From Dimorphilus gyrociliatus (taxonomy: Eukaryota; Annelida; Polychaeta; Dinophilidae), in assembly GCA_904063045.1 (NCBI GenBank), contig CAJFCJ010000010.1:1674001-1738000 (forward strand): DNA of 64,000 nt. Reading direction: 5' to 3'. The position numbers were made by a program, and so were the translations under genes. Position 1 is the stretch's first letter. The number at the start of each line of letters is the position of its first letter. Below are positions 47,422 to 59,945 of the stretch, one piece after another. The notes beneath the pieces are model-generated. The model was not told the DNA's origin, did no database searches, and worked only from the letters and a program-made list of their open reading frames with translations.

Positions 47422-50067
47422 CAGTATATTCCTATCAAATGGTCGTAATTTCTCTATATTACCATCGTTAATTTGTTATACTCTCTAGGTAGTCTGTCGT
47501 TTAATAGACATTAACGATTTCAGCTCCAACTTTATCTACTTAAATATCTTCAATTAAGCGATTCTCTTCTATCCGACACGCTTCTTTTCACAACCTCTTT
47601 CACTGATAAAATGTATTAATGGACTAATTTGTTCTTCTCTAAAAGCTGGGCCTATTGAGCAATCTTTCTTCCTGAATTCAATTTTCCGTCCCAGGTAATA
47701 AATAAAAAACACAACTCGTTCAATTTTCTTTAATAGGCTTATAAAAAAAGGACGCGTACCCATAAAGCTCTCGTTCATCACGGTAAAAAATGAATAAGGA
47801 CGCTTCTCAGATACTCGAACCAGACAAAAGAGACGCTTTGAAGCCGCGCCGTCACCAGGTGACGGGTTCTTACTTTGAAGTCAGCGCGCGCTCCCGCCCT
47901 GAAAAATTAGTCTAATTGGAAAAGGTTAATTGCGTAACGGCTCGCGACAAAGTTTACTTTTGGACCGGTAGTTGAAATTTTTTCATATAGTGCGCTATTT
48001 CCTTTGATCCAGACGCATTATAGGCTTACATCATTGTCGAGTGGCGTCTCCCCGCTGAGCGTGACGTGAAAAAGCATTAAATTACGGCGACTTTGGCGGC
48101 GTCTAAAGTCTATAGTTGCGTTTCAAATGACACGCGCCAATTTTTTTATAGGTGTAGAATAGAAAAGGCAAAAAAGAAAATTCCCTTTTTTAAAAGTGAG
48201 AAAAGGGAGGAGTAAAAAGGGAAAAAATTCACTATGATTAGTTACAGTTGGCAGATTAATGACACCCAGCTCCATGGTGATTTAAACGTGCTAAGAAAAG
48301 TTTCATAGGTCAATGTCAAGGTTACTAATTTTTGAATATATTTATGATTTTGAGTAGACGGGTTGAGTAGAGGGTGAAGGTGTGAGAGAAGATGGTTGAA
48401 AGACTCTTTTATTTCGTATTTCTACTATCATTTTTCATACATGGGCGACTAGGTCCTATTATAGGCGGGAAATTAATCTACTCCTTTTTCATTCATACAA
48501 TTCCCAACTGAAAAATATAAATGCTGGAGAAAACATGTGACCACCAAAATAGCTGCATAATAGCAAGTCGGAAAAAAGGTCAATTTTCGAGGTCGTCGGA
48601 AAAACGCTTTGTCGGCGAGCGTAAAATTCACGAGTAGATAAGAGCAACGGGAGGCGGAAATAATGGCTCCCATCACGCAACAGCAGAAAAAAGAGACACT
48701 CGACTAACAGAATAAAGAAAAAAAATGAGGTTCATTAGTTGATTTTGTAAGTTTAAGTTGGTGTTTATCGACTTAAAAGTAAAAAAAACCTTGTCAAAAG
48801 TTCAAAGAGTTATAATTCATAAAGAATACTGTATTTTGTCAATGCAAGAGCCCTATAAGGACTGAAAAGGAGATAGACGAAGAAAAAGGGAAAATTGAAG
48901 CAGATGATTGAAGATGGTGCACGCGCGTCCCTGCAGGCGGTGGTCATCTCTTGTATTGAATACGCTCGCGACCCTTTGTCCGATTTTGAGCGCTGACAAT
49001 TTGCTAAATTGCGCCAGATAGACCCATAGACAACAATAGGGGAGGTTCCGTGTCAACTTTCTCTCAGTAGGCCTACTATATACTCCTACTGGGTAGCTGT
49101 CATTAAATCTGACATTCCGCCGATCGTTCTATTAACTTTTCAATCTTTTTATAGGCTGTCTTTACCCTCGTTGGGATTGAATTTTAATTAGCCCTACATG
49201 ACTATTCCATTCAGAATAAATAATATATAGTTGTACTTCTATACGTTCATGAGCCTATATTCCCGCCCTTTTTTTTCAATTTTATAAAGATAAAATGATA
49301 AAGATCTCAATATACCCAACTCTCGCTAAATCATACTCCCTTCTAAACAGTTCATTTATTCTAAATAAGCACTATTAGAGAGATAGAAACAATCGTGTCT
49401 ATAAGAAGGGTAGTAAGGGATTTTACATTTCCGTTCGACATTTTCAGTGGCCATAAAACACGCCTGTAAAAATACGTAATAAAGGCGTCAATTTGATTGG
49501 GAAATGGACGAGTTTTATTCAATCATTTCATAGTTTGTTTAACGATGAAATACGTTTTTTGGTTAGACACTCGACATTTTTCCTCTTCGTTTATTCTCGG
49601 CTTAAAAAGCTAACATCAAAAGAGAAATACCCAGCCCGAAAATATTATAAAACTACTTAAAAATCAAGCCCTTCTTTTCGACTTCCAACAGTATAACCTT
49701 CCCTTGTCAAGTACCGGATAAAGTTATAATTAGTTTCCATATATTTCCCAAATCGCCATTCAATACTGCTATAACAAACATAGTCTATAAATGCTTAATA
49801 GTTCTTATTAGAAACCAAATAGATTTTTTCTTTAAAAAAAAAAGTAATAAGATTTATAATAGTAAAAGTTTTTATCCAATTCATGAACAAGTGCAATAAA
49901 CTTGTTCATTGATAACTTTCATTTAGTTGAAGGTTATTCAATCAGACATCTTCTTACAATCATTAGAAGTTTTTTGTCTATTCAATACATTTCTTTGAAG
50001 TATGAAGATTCAAGTTATAGTTGTTGAAAATAAGAAATATCTACTTTCACAAGTACGTTAATAAAAA

Positions 50068-50083
50068 CTATAGATGGCGCCAT
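50068..50083 (+). promoter_or_regulatory. CTCF-like motif
   Basis: CTATAGATGGCGCCAT has the AGATGGCGCC core. A second, minus-strand candidate lies at 50801-50816 (CACTAGATGACGC on that strand), so two opposite-facing motifs are about 730 bases apart. Confidence 0.4.
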
Positions 50084-52490
50084 GCGACATGGAGACAATG
50101 TTGGAAACTATTGTGAGTGAAGTCTTTAATCGTTCAATCATATTTTATAACAGCTTGAAATTGTAAAGAATAATTTCAATAGATTTAAAGAAAGAAAAAG
50201 ACAGAGTGAGAGAGAGAGAGAGAGAGACAAAGAAAAGGAAGAAATCAAAGAAAAGTAGCCATCATTAAAGATTTCTGTAATTCCTTGAACAATTACTAAG
50301 TGTTTTGGCCTTATCTACTACCCGTCGCTCCCTGTATTGAAAGACTCAGTGTTAATTTGCTTACCTTGAAAGTAATCTTACCGAGAGTCAAGTTAGCGCC
50401 TGCCCTGAATAGATTCAAGGGATGATAATTACGTAATTTTACGTATACAAAGCTCGTTAAGCGTCTCAAAACGCTTTTATCAAGTGCACTTCTATTTCTC
50501 CTTCCAAGTACTCAACAACAATAAAACGTAAACATTAGTCACTTTACGTAACATTTCTTGAACTCAAAAGATACTTTTTCCAAAGAATATTCAAGACTGA
50601 GAGACAATTATTTTCTTTCTTATTCAAATTAATTATTGTTATTATTATTATTATGTTATCAATCATTTTGACGAAAATTACGCAATTTTTATATCAAATT
50701 TTAAATGGAAAAGTAATTAAATTATTTATCTTAAATGAAGTTATCCTATTCGTAATAAGATCATACAATTATTTAACTTATTATTATTATATTTTCCACA
50801 GTAGCGTCATCTAGTGAGAATAATTTTATTATAATAATTCTTATTGAATATTATAATAGAATTATTTATAAGTCGGTAATTTGGTTATAAATAAATTTAT
50901 GAATATATTAGGCAAGAAAAAAACTAGTTAAAATGTAGCTTTTAATGATTATTTCAAATAATTTAAAAGTAATATCAAAAACCTTTCTAATAACTAACAA
51001 AAGTGGTTGTTTTGGGTGATAAATGTCCGCATCCTATTGCGTGTATCACAGCAGTATATTTTATTATTTAATAACGCCCGAATGCGGAAAAAAAACCACC
51101 TAAAAGACGAAAGTGATAGCTAGTATGATCAACAACCAACTCAATTTTCAAAAGATTCATCGTATGGGTTTTACAAACGATTTTAATATATTCTATTATT
51201 TATATATAATAATCTCGTATTAAATTCATTTATTGAAAGCTTGTCATAATGAAGTAATAAATTTTTAACTTTAAAATAATTTAACGCCTAAGTAGGTCAA
51301 TTAAAAAAAACCAACTTATTCAGATAAAAAATGCTCAAGCAACATAAAAAATAGTTTGACAACTCGTGAGTAGTTTGGAAAGCTGTAGTAGAGTAGTATC
51401 ACCCATAATTTGAGACTTTTTTATGTAGATTATGAGTCATTTGTTTTATAAATTTGATTAGAATATTAGCTATATTATATCACAATTTGACGCACAAAAG
51501 CAACATTTGTTCACTTTTACAATTAGAAATTCACTTTAATAATTTCATATTGGCTAGAAGAAAGCGTTATTTTGATAATAAATCCTATAAAAGCCCTGAA
51601 ATATCAGTAAACTCCGCTAATCGAGTTCCGTTACATTTCATAACTCTCTCCGCTGATAAGAAACCTATTAGACAGTCTAATTGCCCTCAATGTTAAAAAG
51701 AATTATGTAAGATCAGACGATTCGTTGATAAAGTCTCTATGGAAGCTAAAATATCACTCTCATTTCATGGGAAACATTTGATGGTGTGTGAACGTTGTTA
51801 ACTTTACTTAATTGACTGGAAGAAAGTTTTTCTTTTGAAGAGTTTTGAAGGAAAGTTTTAAAATTAAACAAAGAAATAAGGATTAAAAAAACCAGTCATC
51901 ATCCAAAAATAGGAACACCAGACATAATTTTTTATGTAGTTGACACTTCTCAGATTGAGCTTAAAAAATTCAACTTGTCTAATGAATATTAATTACTTGG
52001 GGTATATTAAAGCTAGAGCCGGATTGAGATCTGCAGTAATCGATTGACCACTTCATTAAGGTTTTGAGGTGATTAGAGAAATATTAAGTTATAATTTTTA
52101 CTTAAACTTAGTTATATATTTTTTTTTAGATTGGAAAAAAGTCTTATTTGCTCCTTCAGCGACGATCAGTGTATTAACCGGACTACTTTTCAGGTATAAT
52201 CTCGGCCATTTGCTGATAGATTTAGCATACCCCTAATAATCTGTTCTAAAACGAATAGAATCTGCCTTAAAGTAGTCGTAAGAACCTTTTGTTAACGAAT
52301 ATTTTCAGATTAGATCATAAACTTTATAACATAATTAAGAAAGTTATTGATTTTACAGAATATTCTTGAGTTAACGTAAAAAAAAACTTTTTTTTTTTAT
52401 TTCATACGGATTGGGTGCAAAGAGCCCAAAAGAATTTTTTAGCACTTTTCTCTTGTTTCAGTCATTACGTTTAGATTTATATTTGCGAAA

Positions 52491-53467
52491 ATGAAAGAAA
52501 CAAATCACTTGGCATCTCAAGTTCTTAAAGATTTAGGATCGGACACGGAAAGATTGGAAACGTTAAGTTCTATAGCGGTTGGCAATGAAACACAGCAAGG
52601 CGTCGAAGCTGCTTCTACAGCCATAATTACTCCAGACAATGCAGATTCTACGTCAAAGCAGAAGGAAAGTGGTATGTTGGTGAGATTATTTAACGAAATA
52701 AACAGTTTGACAGAAAATTCAGAAAAAGAAAATGGCGAATCTGTCGATGAGAACGGTAATGTTCAAAAATTAACCGATGAAGCAGGTAAGGAGGAAAGCG
52801 CTTCGGAACTGCCGGAAGAATCATCTAGTACTACCAGTAATACTACTACTACTACTAATACTAATACTACGAATACTACTCGTGTACGACGACGAAAGCA
52901 AGAGCACCCGTTTAAGAGTCCAGAGAAAAATGATCCAAATTTTCGAGGTGTTCATTTCTACATGCAGAACCATCTAACAAAGGACAGAACTGGAATTGAA
53001 TTTTGCATAGGGGGACGATTCGAGTACTTGAATTTTCATCTTTTTTTAACGAGTCGATTTACTTAATTTCTTTAAATGTTTTAGTTGCAGGCGACCTGGA
53101 AAAAGACGTCAAAGTGAGGTTATAGGGGCGAAGTGTTTAATAGTAGGATCGTACGAGTATCTAGAGAGAAAGCGGAAATCAAGGCGTTTGAATCGAAAAT
53201 CATTTGTGAAGGAATGCGCATCTTGTCGGTCGAGGAAAACGCCTTTATGGAGAGATGTCGAGTCGGTACCATTATGCAACGCTTGCGGTATTAGGTAAGT
53301 TAACAAATTGTTTTTTTGAATCGTTATGTTAATTATTTATACAACGTTTGTCAAACAGATTCAAGAAATACAAGTTACGATGCGAAAACTGCTGGTCCGT
53401 TCCACGCAAGGAGAAATCTAGATTTCCGTGCGAGCAATGTGGCGGATCTATTCAAGATTACAACTAA
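52491..53467 (+). CDS. ZGLP1: ZGLP1-like GATA-type zinc finger protein
   Basis: Three exons (52491-53023, 53085-53294, 53359-53467) give 283 aa. One GATA-type zinc finger (C-x2-C-x17-C-x2-C) reads ECASCRSRKTPLWRD and then CNACGIRFKKYKLRC, the signature seen in GATA-like protein 1 rather than in classical two-finger GATA factors. A second Cys4 cluster follows at once (CENC, then CEQCGG), ending at the stop. ZGLP1 is a nuclear regulator of germ-cell development in mammals; the role here is inferred from that. The first 170 residues are Ser/Thr/Glu-rich with an Asn/Thr repeat and look disordered. Exon 2 has two usable acceptors six bases apart (53084 and 53090), both in phase. AATAAA is at 53832-53837. 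Confidence 0.75.
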
Positions 53468-56089
53468 ATATCTATGCATTTTTGTCAAGGGAATCGAAAT
53501 TGTGCCATCCTCCTGGTGCCGGCTTCGACATCTCTCTATATCGATTTTCGCTTTCTCCCCAAACACTCTAGACGATCCGACTATTTAAACATTTCGCCCT
53601 CCTCCTTTCTCTCCCCCTCCTGCTCCTTTTTTAAAATCTGGTAGACAAAATTCTGAACTTAGCTAGGTAATTTTACCGAAGAAGACGTTCTACCCCTTCA
53701 GCGACGGTGACTCTATATGTATAAATGTTTTTTCCTGTCAGTCTCCGTGTAAATTGTTTTTGTTGTTTTTGGATAATTGTTAATTTTGATACGGCTTTTG
53801 GTACTATTTACATTGACTTTGAAAACATATAAATAAATAAAAAAATATATGCTATATATATATATGTATATATATATTAGTATATATGAATATGTGTCTT
53901 GTCCTTGTCTATTATATTGTATTATACATGGTTTTTCAGTATGTTAAGTGTATGTTGATTGTGTCTGTATATAAATTTATATATCTATCTATCTATATAT
54001 ATATGAAATGTATGTTTCTATATTTTCTAAATTTTATATATTCTATGTGTCATTACGGAAATCCTTTCCGAAAGCCATTTATGTATATACAGTAAATATA
54101 TATATATACAGTATATATGTATATATATTTCATTAAATGTGTACGCTGTTTATATAACATCTTAGCTACTGGCCGAATGTGAAGGTTAACCACTCTGCTT
54201 TACTATTCTTATAAAATGAAAAAAAGTGGCCAACTCGACCTAACCTACTTGGGAAGTGGATGAGCTTATATTTTATAATCTATCACAAGAGTCATAAGAG
54301 TGTAAAACGGATAATTTTATAAAGTGAATTAACGTCAAAACCTAACAATTCATCATTTTATATACTTAGTCGTTTATTAATGAATAATCCATAAATACCG
54401 TAAAAACGTTTACTTAGGAGGAAAAAAACTCATGAAATAGGAGTCGTAAATTTGCCCAATTTTGTTTTAACTAGGCCCTCATTAACTTTGATAATTTAGA
54501 CGTTCTCGTCTAGAATTTGCAGGACTTCAAGCTTTTAGCGGGTTTACTTTTAAATTGTGACATTTGGATTTTGAAATCGTCCAAACTTCTTTCCAAACAA
54601 ATTTTGTTTACACTAAAAAATTGTGTGATCGAGTTATTGAGATGAATCAGAGTCATTAAATTCTTAATACCTTCTTTTTTGGTTGCTAAGTTTCAGAAAA
54701 CATATGCACTAAATAGATTAGGTTCCAGTCTCTTCGGTTCTTTCTTATCGAGCTAGTAACTCGACTCGAGAATCCGGTTACACATAGGGTAAAATTCGTT
54801 AATCGATAAGGAGAAAAGATGTTTGGTTTGTCAAATTTAGAATCATAATGCCATTTCAGAATTCTGGATAACAAAATTATAGTACGTTCAACCTCGGGAA
54901 ATTACGAAGAGAGAAAAGGGTAAACTACTTTAGGACTTTGGACGCCTTCTGGCGGAAAATTGAGTAACGGTGCTCATTTTTCTCTTTACGCTCGTCGTTG
55001 AGTTAAGATTTCCTCTGACTTAAAATATACTTTGTGCTGAATTTTCTCTGCTGATAAAAGTATTACGGTAATTACAGGTATTTTGATTTTTTTTCTATTA
55101 AGATAATAGTCGACATCACTATCTGTTTTTATAAGATTGCTGTTGTATTATTCTAAACGTTCAATCTCTTATTGACAAAGTACAGCATAATATGTAATTC
55201 GTATTTTGCCCCCTATTCTATCCGTCTCCTCTTTCCTTCCCTTTTTGCTTTTTATTACTCTTTCAAGTTGGATATAGCAAGTTGTATATAGTGAGAATAA
55301 TATATCATTATAGGCTTTTATACATAGCATCATGTAATAGGGAGAATATAAGAGATTTAACGATTTGTTATTTAAATACAAGTAAAACGTTTTTCATGTT
55401 CAAAGTCTATTCCCTTAATTATTATTTAATCTCTTTAAGGTTTAAATGTAGACAAAAAAGGGAGAAAATAGAAAATCCTTATTATCTCTTTTCATATTTC
55501 TTGTAAGGATAGAAAATAAAAAAATGTATTGAGAAAAAGAGAGAGAGAGAGGGGAGGGGGAAGGGAAAGATAGAAGGAAAAATCAGTACATAAATGATCA
55601 GTATTAATGATAGATTAACTAGGTTTCTCTACTCGTTAGACTACTGGTCTGTATAACAAAAAAAACCAAGTCAATATCAAGATTAAAGGTCAATTTAGAG
55701 TGGACTAAATCTTTTTTGTAATAGAAAAGAGACAACAATTATTTATAAGGCCTAACCCAGTAATGTACTTCACATAAGACATTTTTTAAATGAATAAGAA
55801 ATTGTCAAGTACGTTCGCATGAAAAGGTCTATTTAAAAAGAATTTATGCAATTATAATATCATTTAGATTAATTTTGTGTTACACAATGAACAAATAATA
55901 AGGTGTAAAAATTTTTAAGTATGTATCAGCTGTGAAGGTGATAAAGGTCATTTAATAGATAAAGTCATACTTTTCACGTGTTTGAACAAGAATTAGAACG
56001 TTACCACGTTGTTAAGTTTTCCTCGAAACGTTCTAGTTTTTACGCACTGTTTTTGGTTTGTTTTTTTTGGAAAAGAGAGTTCAATTAAT
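53468..56089. other. ZGLP1-like 3' UTR and spacer
   Basis: Contains the likely 3' UTR to about 53,850, then AT arrays (53850-53877, 54084-54120), a CTCF-like motif on the minus strand at 54941-54955 and a GA/GGGA stretch near 55539-55566. No exon recognised. Confidence 0.5.
54941..54955 (-). promoter_or_regulatory. CTCF-like motif
   Basis: On the minus strand CCGCCAGAAGGCGTC, one of the best matches in the window to the CTCF core CCRSYAGRKGGCRSY. Confidence 0.4.
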
Positions 56090-57438
56090 ATGCATATTAC
56101 TCAAAGAGCTTTTATAAGATGCTTAAAATACCTAGTCGACTATGCTGACATTGTATTTAGTTTCATTTTTGGATGGAAATTATACGAACCTAACTTGGAG
56201 GATGTTTTGAAAAGATTAACAAAACAAGAATTAGAATTAATTAGGGAGGATAATTTCTTTATGATAAATTTACAAAAAATATTCCAAGAATTACCAAAGA
56301 TACGTGAGCTGTCTCTAACCGGGCGTTTAATGTTACGAAATAATCTATTGGCGGCAATTAAGAGACGTTGCAAGTTTGATAGATATGTTAATGAACATCC
56401 TGAAATAAAAAAAGTCGAGATAAAGAATCCAGTATTTATTGTGACTTTATTTAGAACAGGTAACTCTTGTTTTTATAAAAACGTATATAAATTATGATTC
56501 TTATTAAGACGCCCAATTACTCCACAGGAAGTACGTTTTCTCATTGTCTTCTCAGACAGGATCCAAATTGGTTTGTTACTGAGATTTGGATGCAGCAATT
56601 GTTGTGTCCCTCTCCTTCTAATCCTTTATCATCGAAAGATTTAAACAAAGTAAAAGAATGCCAAAAGAAGATAGACTCCTCTCAGGCCCTTTGTGGATGG
56701 AAGAATATCAGGTCCATGCACAACTTAACGGCCAGAGATCCCGAAGATATGCATTTTAACATAAGCATTACAGGAGTTCAGTATTGGTACTCCACATTGG
56801 ACGGGGTGGAAGATTATGTAAATTATATACATAGCCTGCCTAAATGGAGATGGGTAGAAATCTATAAAAGAGTTAAAGAGACTCTGCAATGCTCCGCAAA
56901 AGATTACCAAGATGCTAGGCCTTTATTAATGAGTCACATAGGCTTAAATAACATGGAAGCTTTACTTGAAGTTTTCCCCGACGCCCAATTTATAACATTA
57001 CACCGAGATCCAGTTAAGTCATTAAATTCAGCCATATCTCTAATATCAATATTAAGAGAGGCGTGGTACGTTTACGGTAAACAAAAATTGGATATCCTCC
57101 CCGAAAAATTTTTCAATTTGTATATCAAAGAATTAAATGAATATATGAAATTAAGGAAGAGAATAGAAGACAGAGACTGCCACCAAAGAAGATTCGTAGA
57201 TATAAAATTTAAAATTCTATTGGAGAAGCCCATTGAGTGTATGCAAGAAGTATATAAGAAATTAAATATGAAATGGAGTGATCAAGTTGCTGAGAAAATG
57301 CAGTATTATATAAAGAATCAACGTCAACATAAAAAGGCTACTCATAGGTTTGAGGTTAATAAGGATAAAAGCAAACTATACTATACGGCCTTTCGATCTT
57401 ATATTGATAAGTTCCAGGTAGATTGCGATATGAAATAG
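56090..57438 (+). CDS. sulfotransferase family protein (Sulfotransfer_3 type)
   Basis: Two exons (56090-56459, 56528-57438) give 426 aa. The ATG at 56090 is the first in a frame that opens earlier without a Met. The enzyme class moves sulfate from PAPS to a hydroxyl or amine. The 5'-phosphosulfate loop is VFIVTLFRTGSTFSHCLLRQ, split by the intron at Gly. The 3'-phosphate-binding region is FPDAQFITLHRDPVKSLNSA. The PAPS loop thus keeps RTGST in place of the classical PRSGTT. An N-terminal hydrophobic stretch (about residues 12-26) may be a membrane anchor. The layout recalls bacterial and marine invertebrate sulfotransferases with about 400 residues rather than cytosolic SULTs (about 290). The substrate is unknown. 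AATAAA lies at 57516-57521. Confidence 0.8.
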
Positions 57439-57728
57439 AGAGTGTTCTTTTAAATACCAATTAAATACAAAAGAAAACATATAATTTTCAAATATTCTTT
57501 GCAAATCTTCTCCTTAATAAAGGATTAAACACTTGGAAAGTTAATATTAAACTATATTGTATACTGAAATTACGTAGAATTTGAGTACTAGACTTAGGGA
57601 ATGGACCTTTAGTACGTGAAATATAAGCAGATGTAGCCAAATGGCCAACTGTATGAAGATTTCTTTTGTTTACATACGGAACAATAGAACGTGGTAAACT
57701 AAAGAAAACTTAGAAGGTATTTTCTCTC

Positions 57729-57767
<39 letters not shown>

Positions 57768-58143
57768 TATATTCTTTCACCTTTATGCGATAGTTCAAGT
57801 AAGTAAAAATGTAACTGACAGTCTAAGATATCTACTAAGAAACATCTCTTAAAGTTGCCTTATTTTTACGTAAACTTATAGATGCTTAAGCACGTTAATG
57901 CAATGATTAGTAATATGAACAGACAAATCGTGTTACATTATAACGAAATGAAGAGAGAGAGAGAGAGAGAGAGAAAAAAAATAAACAGATAGACAGAGTA
58001 GTATGGTAATAAATCGATGAGGAAAAATAGCCTTGACCTTGTGTTATGTTGGTAGCCGCTAGTATAGAAACGTATATTTTTTCTTCCCACCCTATTCAAT
58101 ATAATCATATCTGATCCGTAAAAAGAATAACTCCTGAGGAATC
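57439..58143. other. spacer between sulfotransferase and pirin
   Basis: CT array at about 57721-57762 and GA array at 57952-57975, again an inverted purine/pyrimidine pair. No exon. The last 100 bases must contain the pirin promoter; no TATA box seen. Confidence 0.5.
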
Positions 58144-59945
58144 ATGCCACAAGATCGAGATATTAGAAAAATTAACGAGGCCAAAGAGGAGTTTGAAGGC
58201 GTTGGTTTTAGAGTTAGAAAACCGATCGGAAACTCTCCTATCGATCCATTCATCATGATGGATCATGTTGGTAAGCAAAATACGAGATTTTTCGTATTCC
58301 TTTCAAATAGATTAAAGGAAGAGAAACAATAGAATATTTCTTTCCTGACTACGCTTAAAAAACGAGAGATTCAACTATATTTTCTTCACAGATCCTGACA
58401 GATTTGAACCGGAAGAGGCATTCGGCGCCCCTGATCATCCGCATAAAGGGTTCGTTACGCTCACGTACGTTATAGAAGGTGAAGTGGAACATAAGGATTC
58501 TTTAGGCAACACTGGTTTGTACCTTGACAAACAATTCTAGCTTCTCTAAGTCTATCAAGGCATCTTAAAGTATCATTTGTATTTTCTTATTAAGAGTACA
58601 AGCAAATTACCATGGTGCTTAATTATACAGTGTTCTCTTTTTTGTGCAAAAATTTAGCCATCCTTAAATCAGGAGATGCTCAATTAATAACGGCCGGGAG
58701 TGGCATAGTGCACTCGGAAATGCCTTCCGACAATTTCTACAAAAGGGGTGGTAAAATGGAAGGTTTCCAACTATGGATAAACGTTCCAGCTTTTGTGAGT
58801 ATTTGTATATTCAGGATACAAGAAAGAGGTGTCGCTTTTATCATTAAAAGTAAAATGATTAATGTTTAAATTATTCGTTAGACGCTCCCGATATCTTGCT
58901 TTTTTCCTCTTTTTTTTTCTATTCAGTCAGCCGTCAAAATAGTAACAACAATCATAAAAAGAACAAGAAAATAAGGCTATATTTAAATGCATTAGAAATC
59001 GATAAACAAAACAAAAAAACAAACAATAAAGTAATAAAAACTGAATAAAAAAAAGAAAAAAAAAGAACAAATTGAAACTAGCAAAATCATTTGTAAGATG
59101 TCAAAATTTTCGTTCTATTCTACAGAAAAGACTGGCTCCTCCATCTTATAATTTGGCGAAAGATGTTAAAATGCGGAATTTATCGGAAAACGTTCAATTA
59201 AGAATAGTAGTTGGCAGTTTATTGAATTTTAAAGGACCTCTGGAATGCGGCGATGTTACTGTTGTAGATATTCGAATGAATCCATTTTCGGATGCAAGAT
59301 TACCCGTTCCAGAAGGATTTTGCGCTTTTCTCTACGTATGGAGAGGAGAGGGTAAATTGAAATTTTAATTATCTTATTGTACGTTCCAGCTACACTGTGT
59401 CTAGTGGTAAACTTGTGTTCACTATTTCACCTGTATAACATTAATTTTAGTTACTTTTAATTGGATTTTATTTTTATTTTTTTAATTATCTACATATTAA
59501 AAAACGCTGATTTTGTTACATCAATCAATTATTTTTGTAAATGAGGCTTTTGTTAAAAAAAATTGAGCCGATAGATGGCGTTATTATGCTTGAGAATGTT
59601 TGTACAACTTTCTTTCATTGAAATTTAATTTATTCCTTAGGTTTGGTAACTGCTGCAAAGAAAGAGATAAAATTGTACGATTCCATCTTCTTTGAGGAGA
59701 AAGGTGAAAGTATTGTATTGAAAACGGGAAGAAGTGAAATGAACATAATAGTTGGCATGGGAAAGCCTATCGGTGAGCCGTTTCTAAAACGAGGGCCGTT
59801 TGTCATGTCGAATCAGCAGGAAATCAATAAAGCTTACGAAGAATACAGGCAGGGAAAATTGGGAACAATTCCCGGTAAAGAAAGCCGATTGGAACAGGTC
59901 GAAAAAGCGGTCGAAAAACATAAAGCTAGACTGGCAATGAAATAA
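58144..59945 (+). CDS. PIR: pirin family protein
   Basis: Five exons (58144-58270, 58392-58514, 58658-58794, 59126-59351, 59641-59945) give 305 aa; human PIR has 290. Pirins are bicupin, iron-binding nuclear proteins. They act as redox-sensitive transcription cofactors, and some have quercetinase activity. The metal ligands of the first cupin are present: both His of PDHPHKGF, and His and Glu of [20 protein letters not shown] and the end segment [12 protein letters not shown] with a Lys/Glu-rich helix are also typical. The last exon ends in AMK-stop, and an AATAAA hexamer at 59944-59949 overlaps the stop codon, so the 3' UTR may be very short unless later signals are used. Confidence 0.93.
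59568..59582 (+). promoter_or_regulatory. CTCF-like motif
   Basis: CCGATAGATGGCGTT lies in intron 4 of the pirin gene. It has the same AGATGGCG core as the sites at 38161 and 50068. Confidence 0.3.

Larger units (their letters stand above)
43600..52490. other. nine-kilobase gene-free region downstream of neurogenin
   Basis: The largest non-coding block of the window. No exon is recognised on either strand; open frames are short. Between 44.5 and 49.5 kb the DNA is less AT-extreme and more complex than the neighbouring 31-37 kb region, as expected for enhancer DNA. Individual items: a tRNA-like stretch near 47060-47122, an AT array at 47394-47421, an E-box palindrome at 47850-47864, a GA array at 50211-50226 and CTCF-like motifs at 50068-50083 and 50801-50816. 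Confidence 0.5.

Noticed and set aside
47569-47781. 70-codon minus-strand frame in the intergenic block
   Set aside because: No recognisable domain or splice context; length is within chance for this base composition.
51454-51696. 80-codon plus-strand frame
   Set aside because: Some non-repetitive composition, but no recognised family, no partner exon and no promoter signal; left out of the gene list.
56009-56089. Upstream extension of the sulfotransferase
   Set aside because: The frame is open but has no ATG before 56090; the first codon there is TTG.
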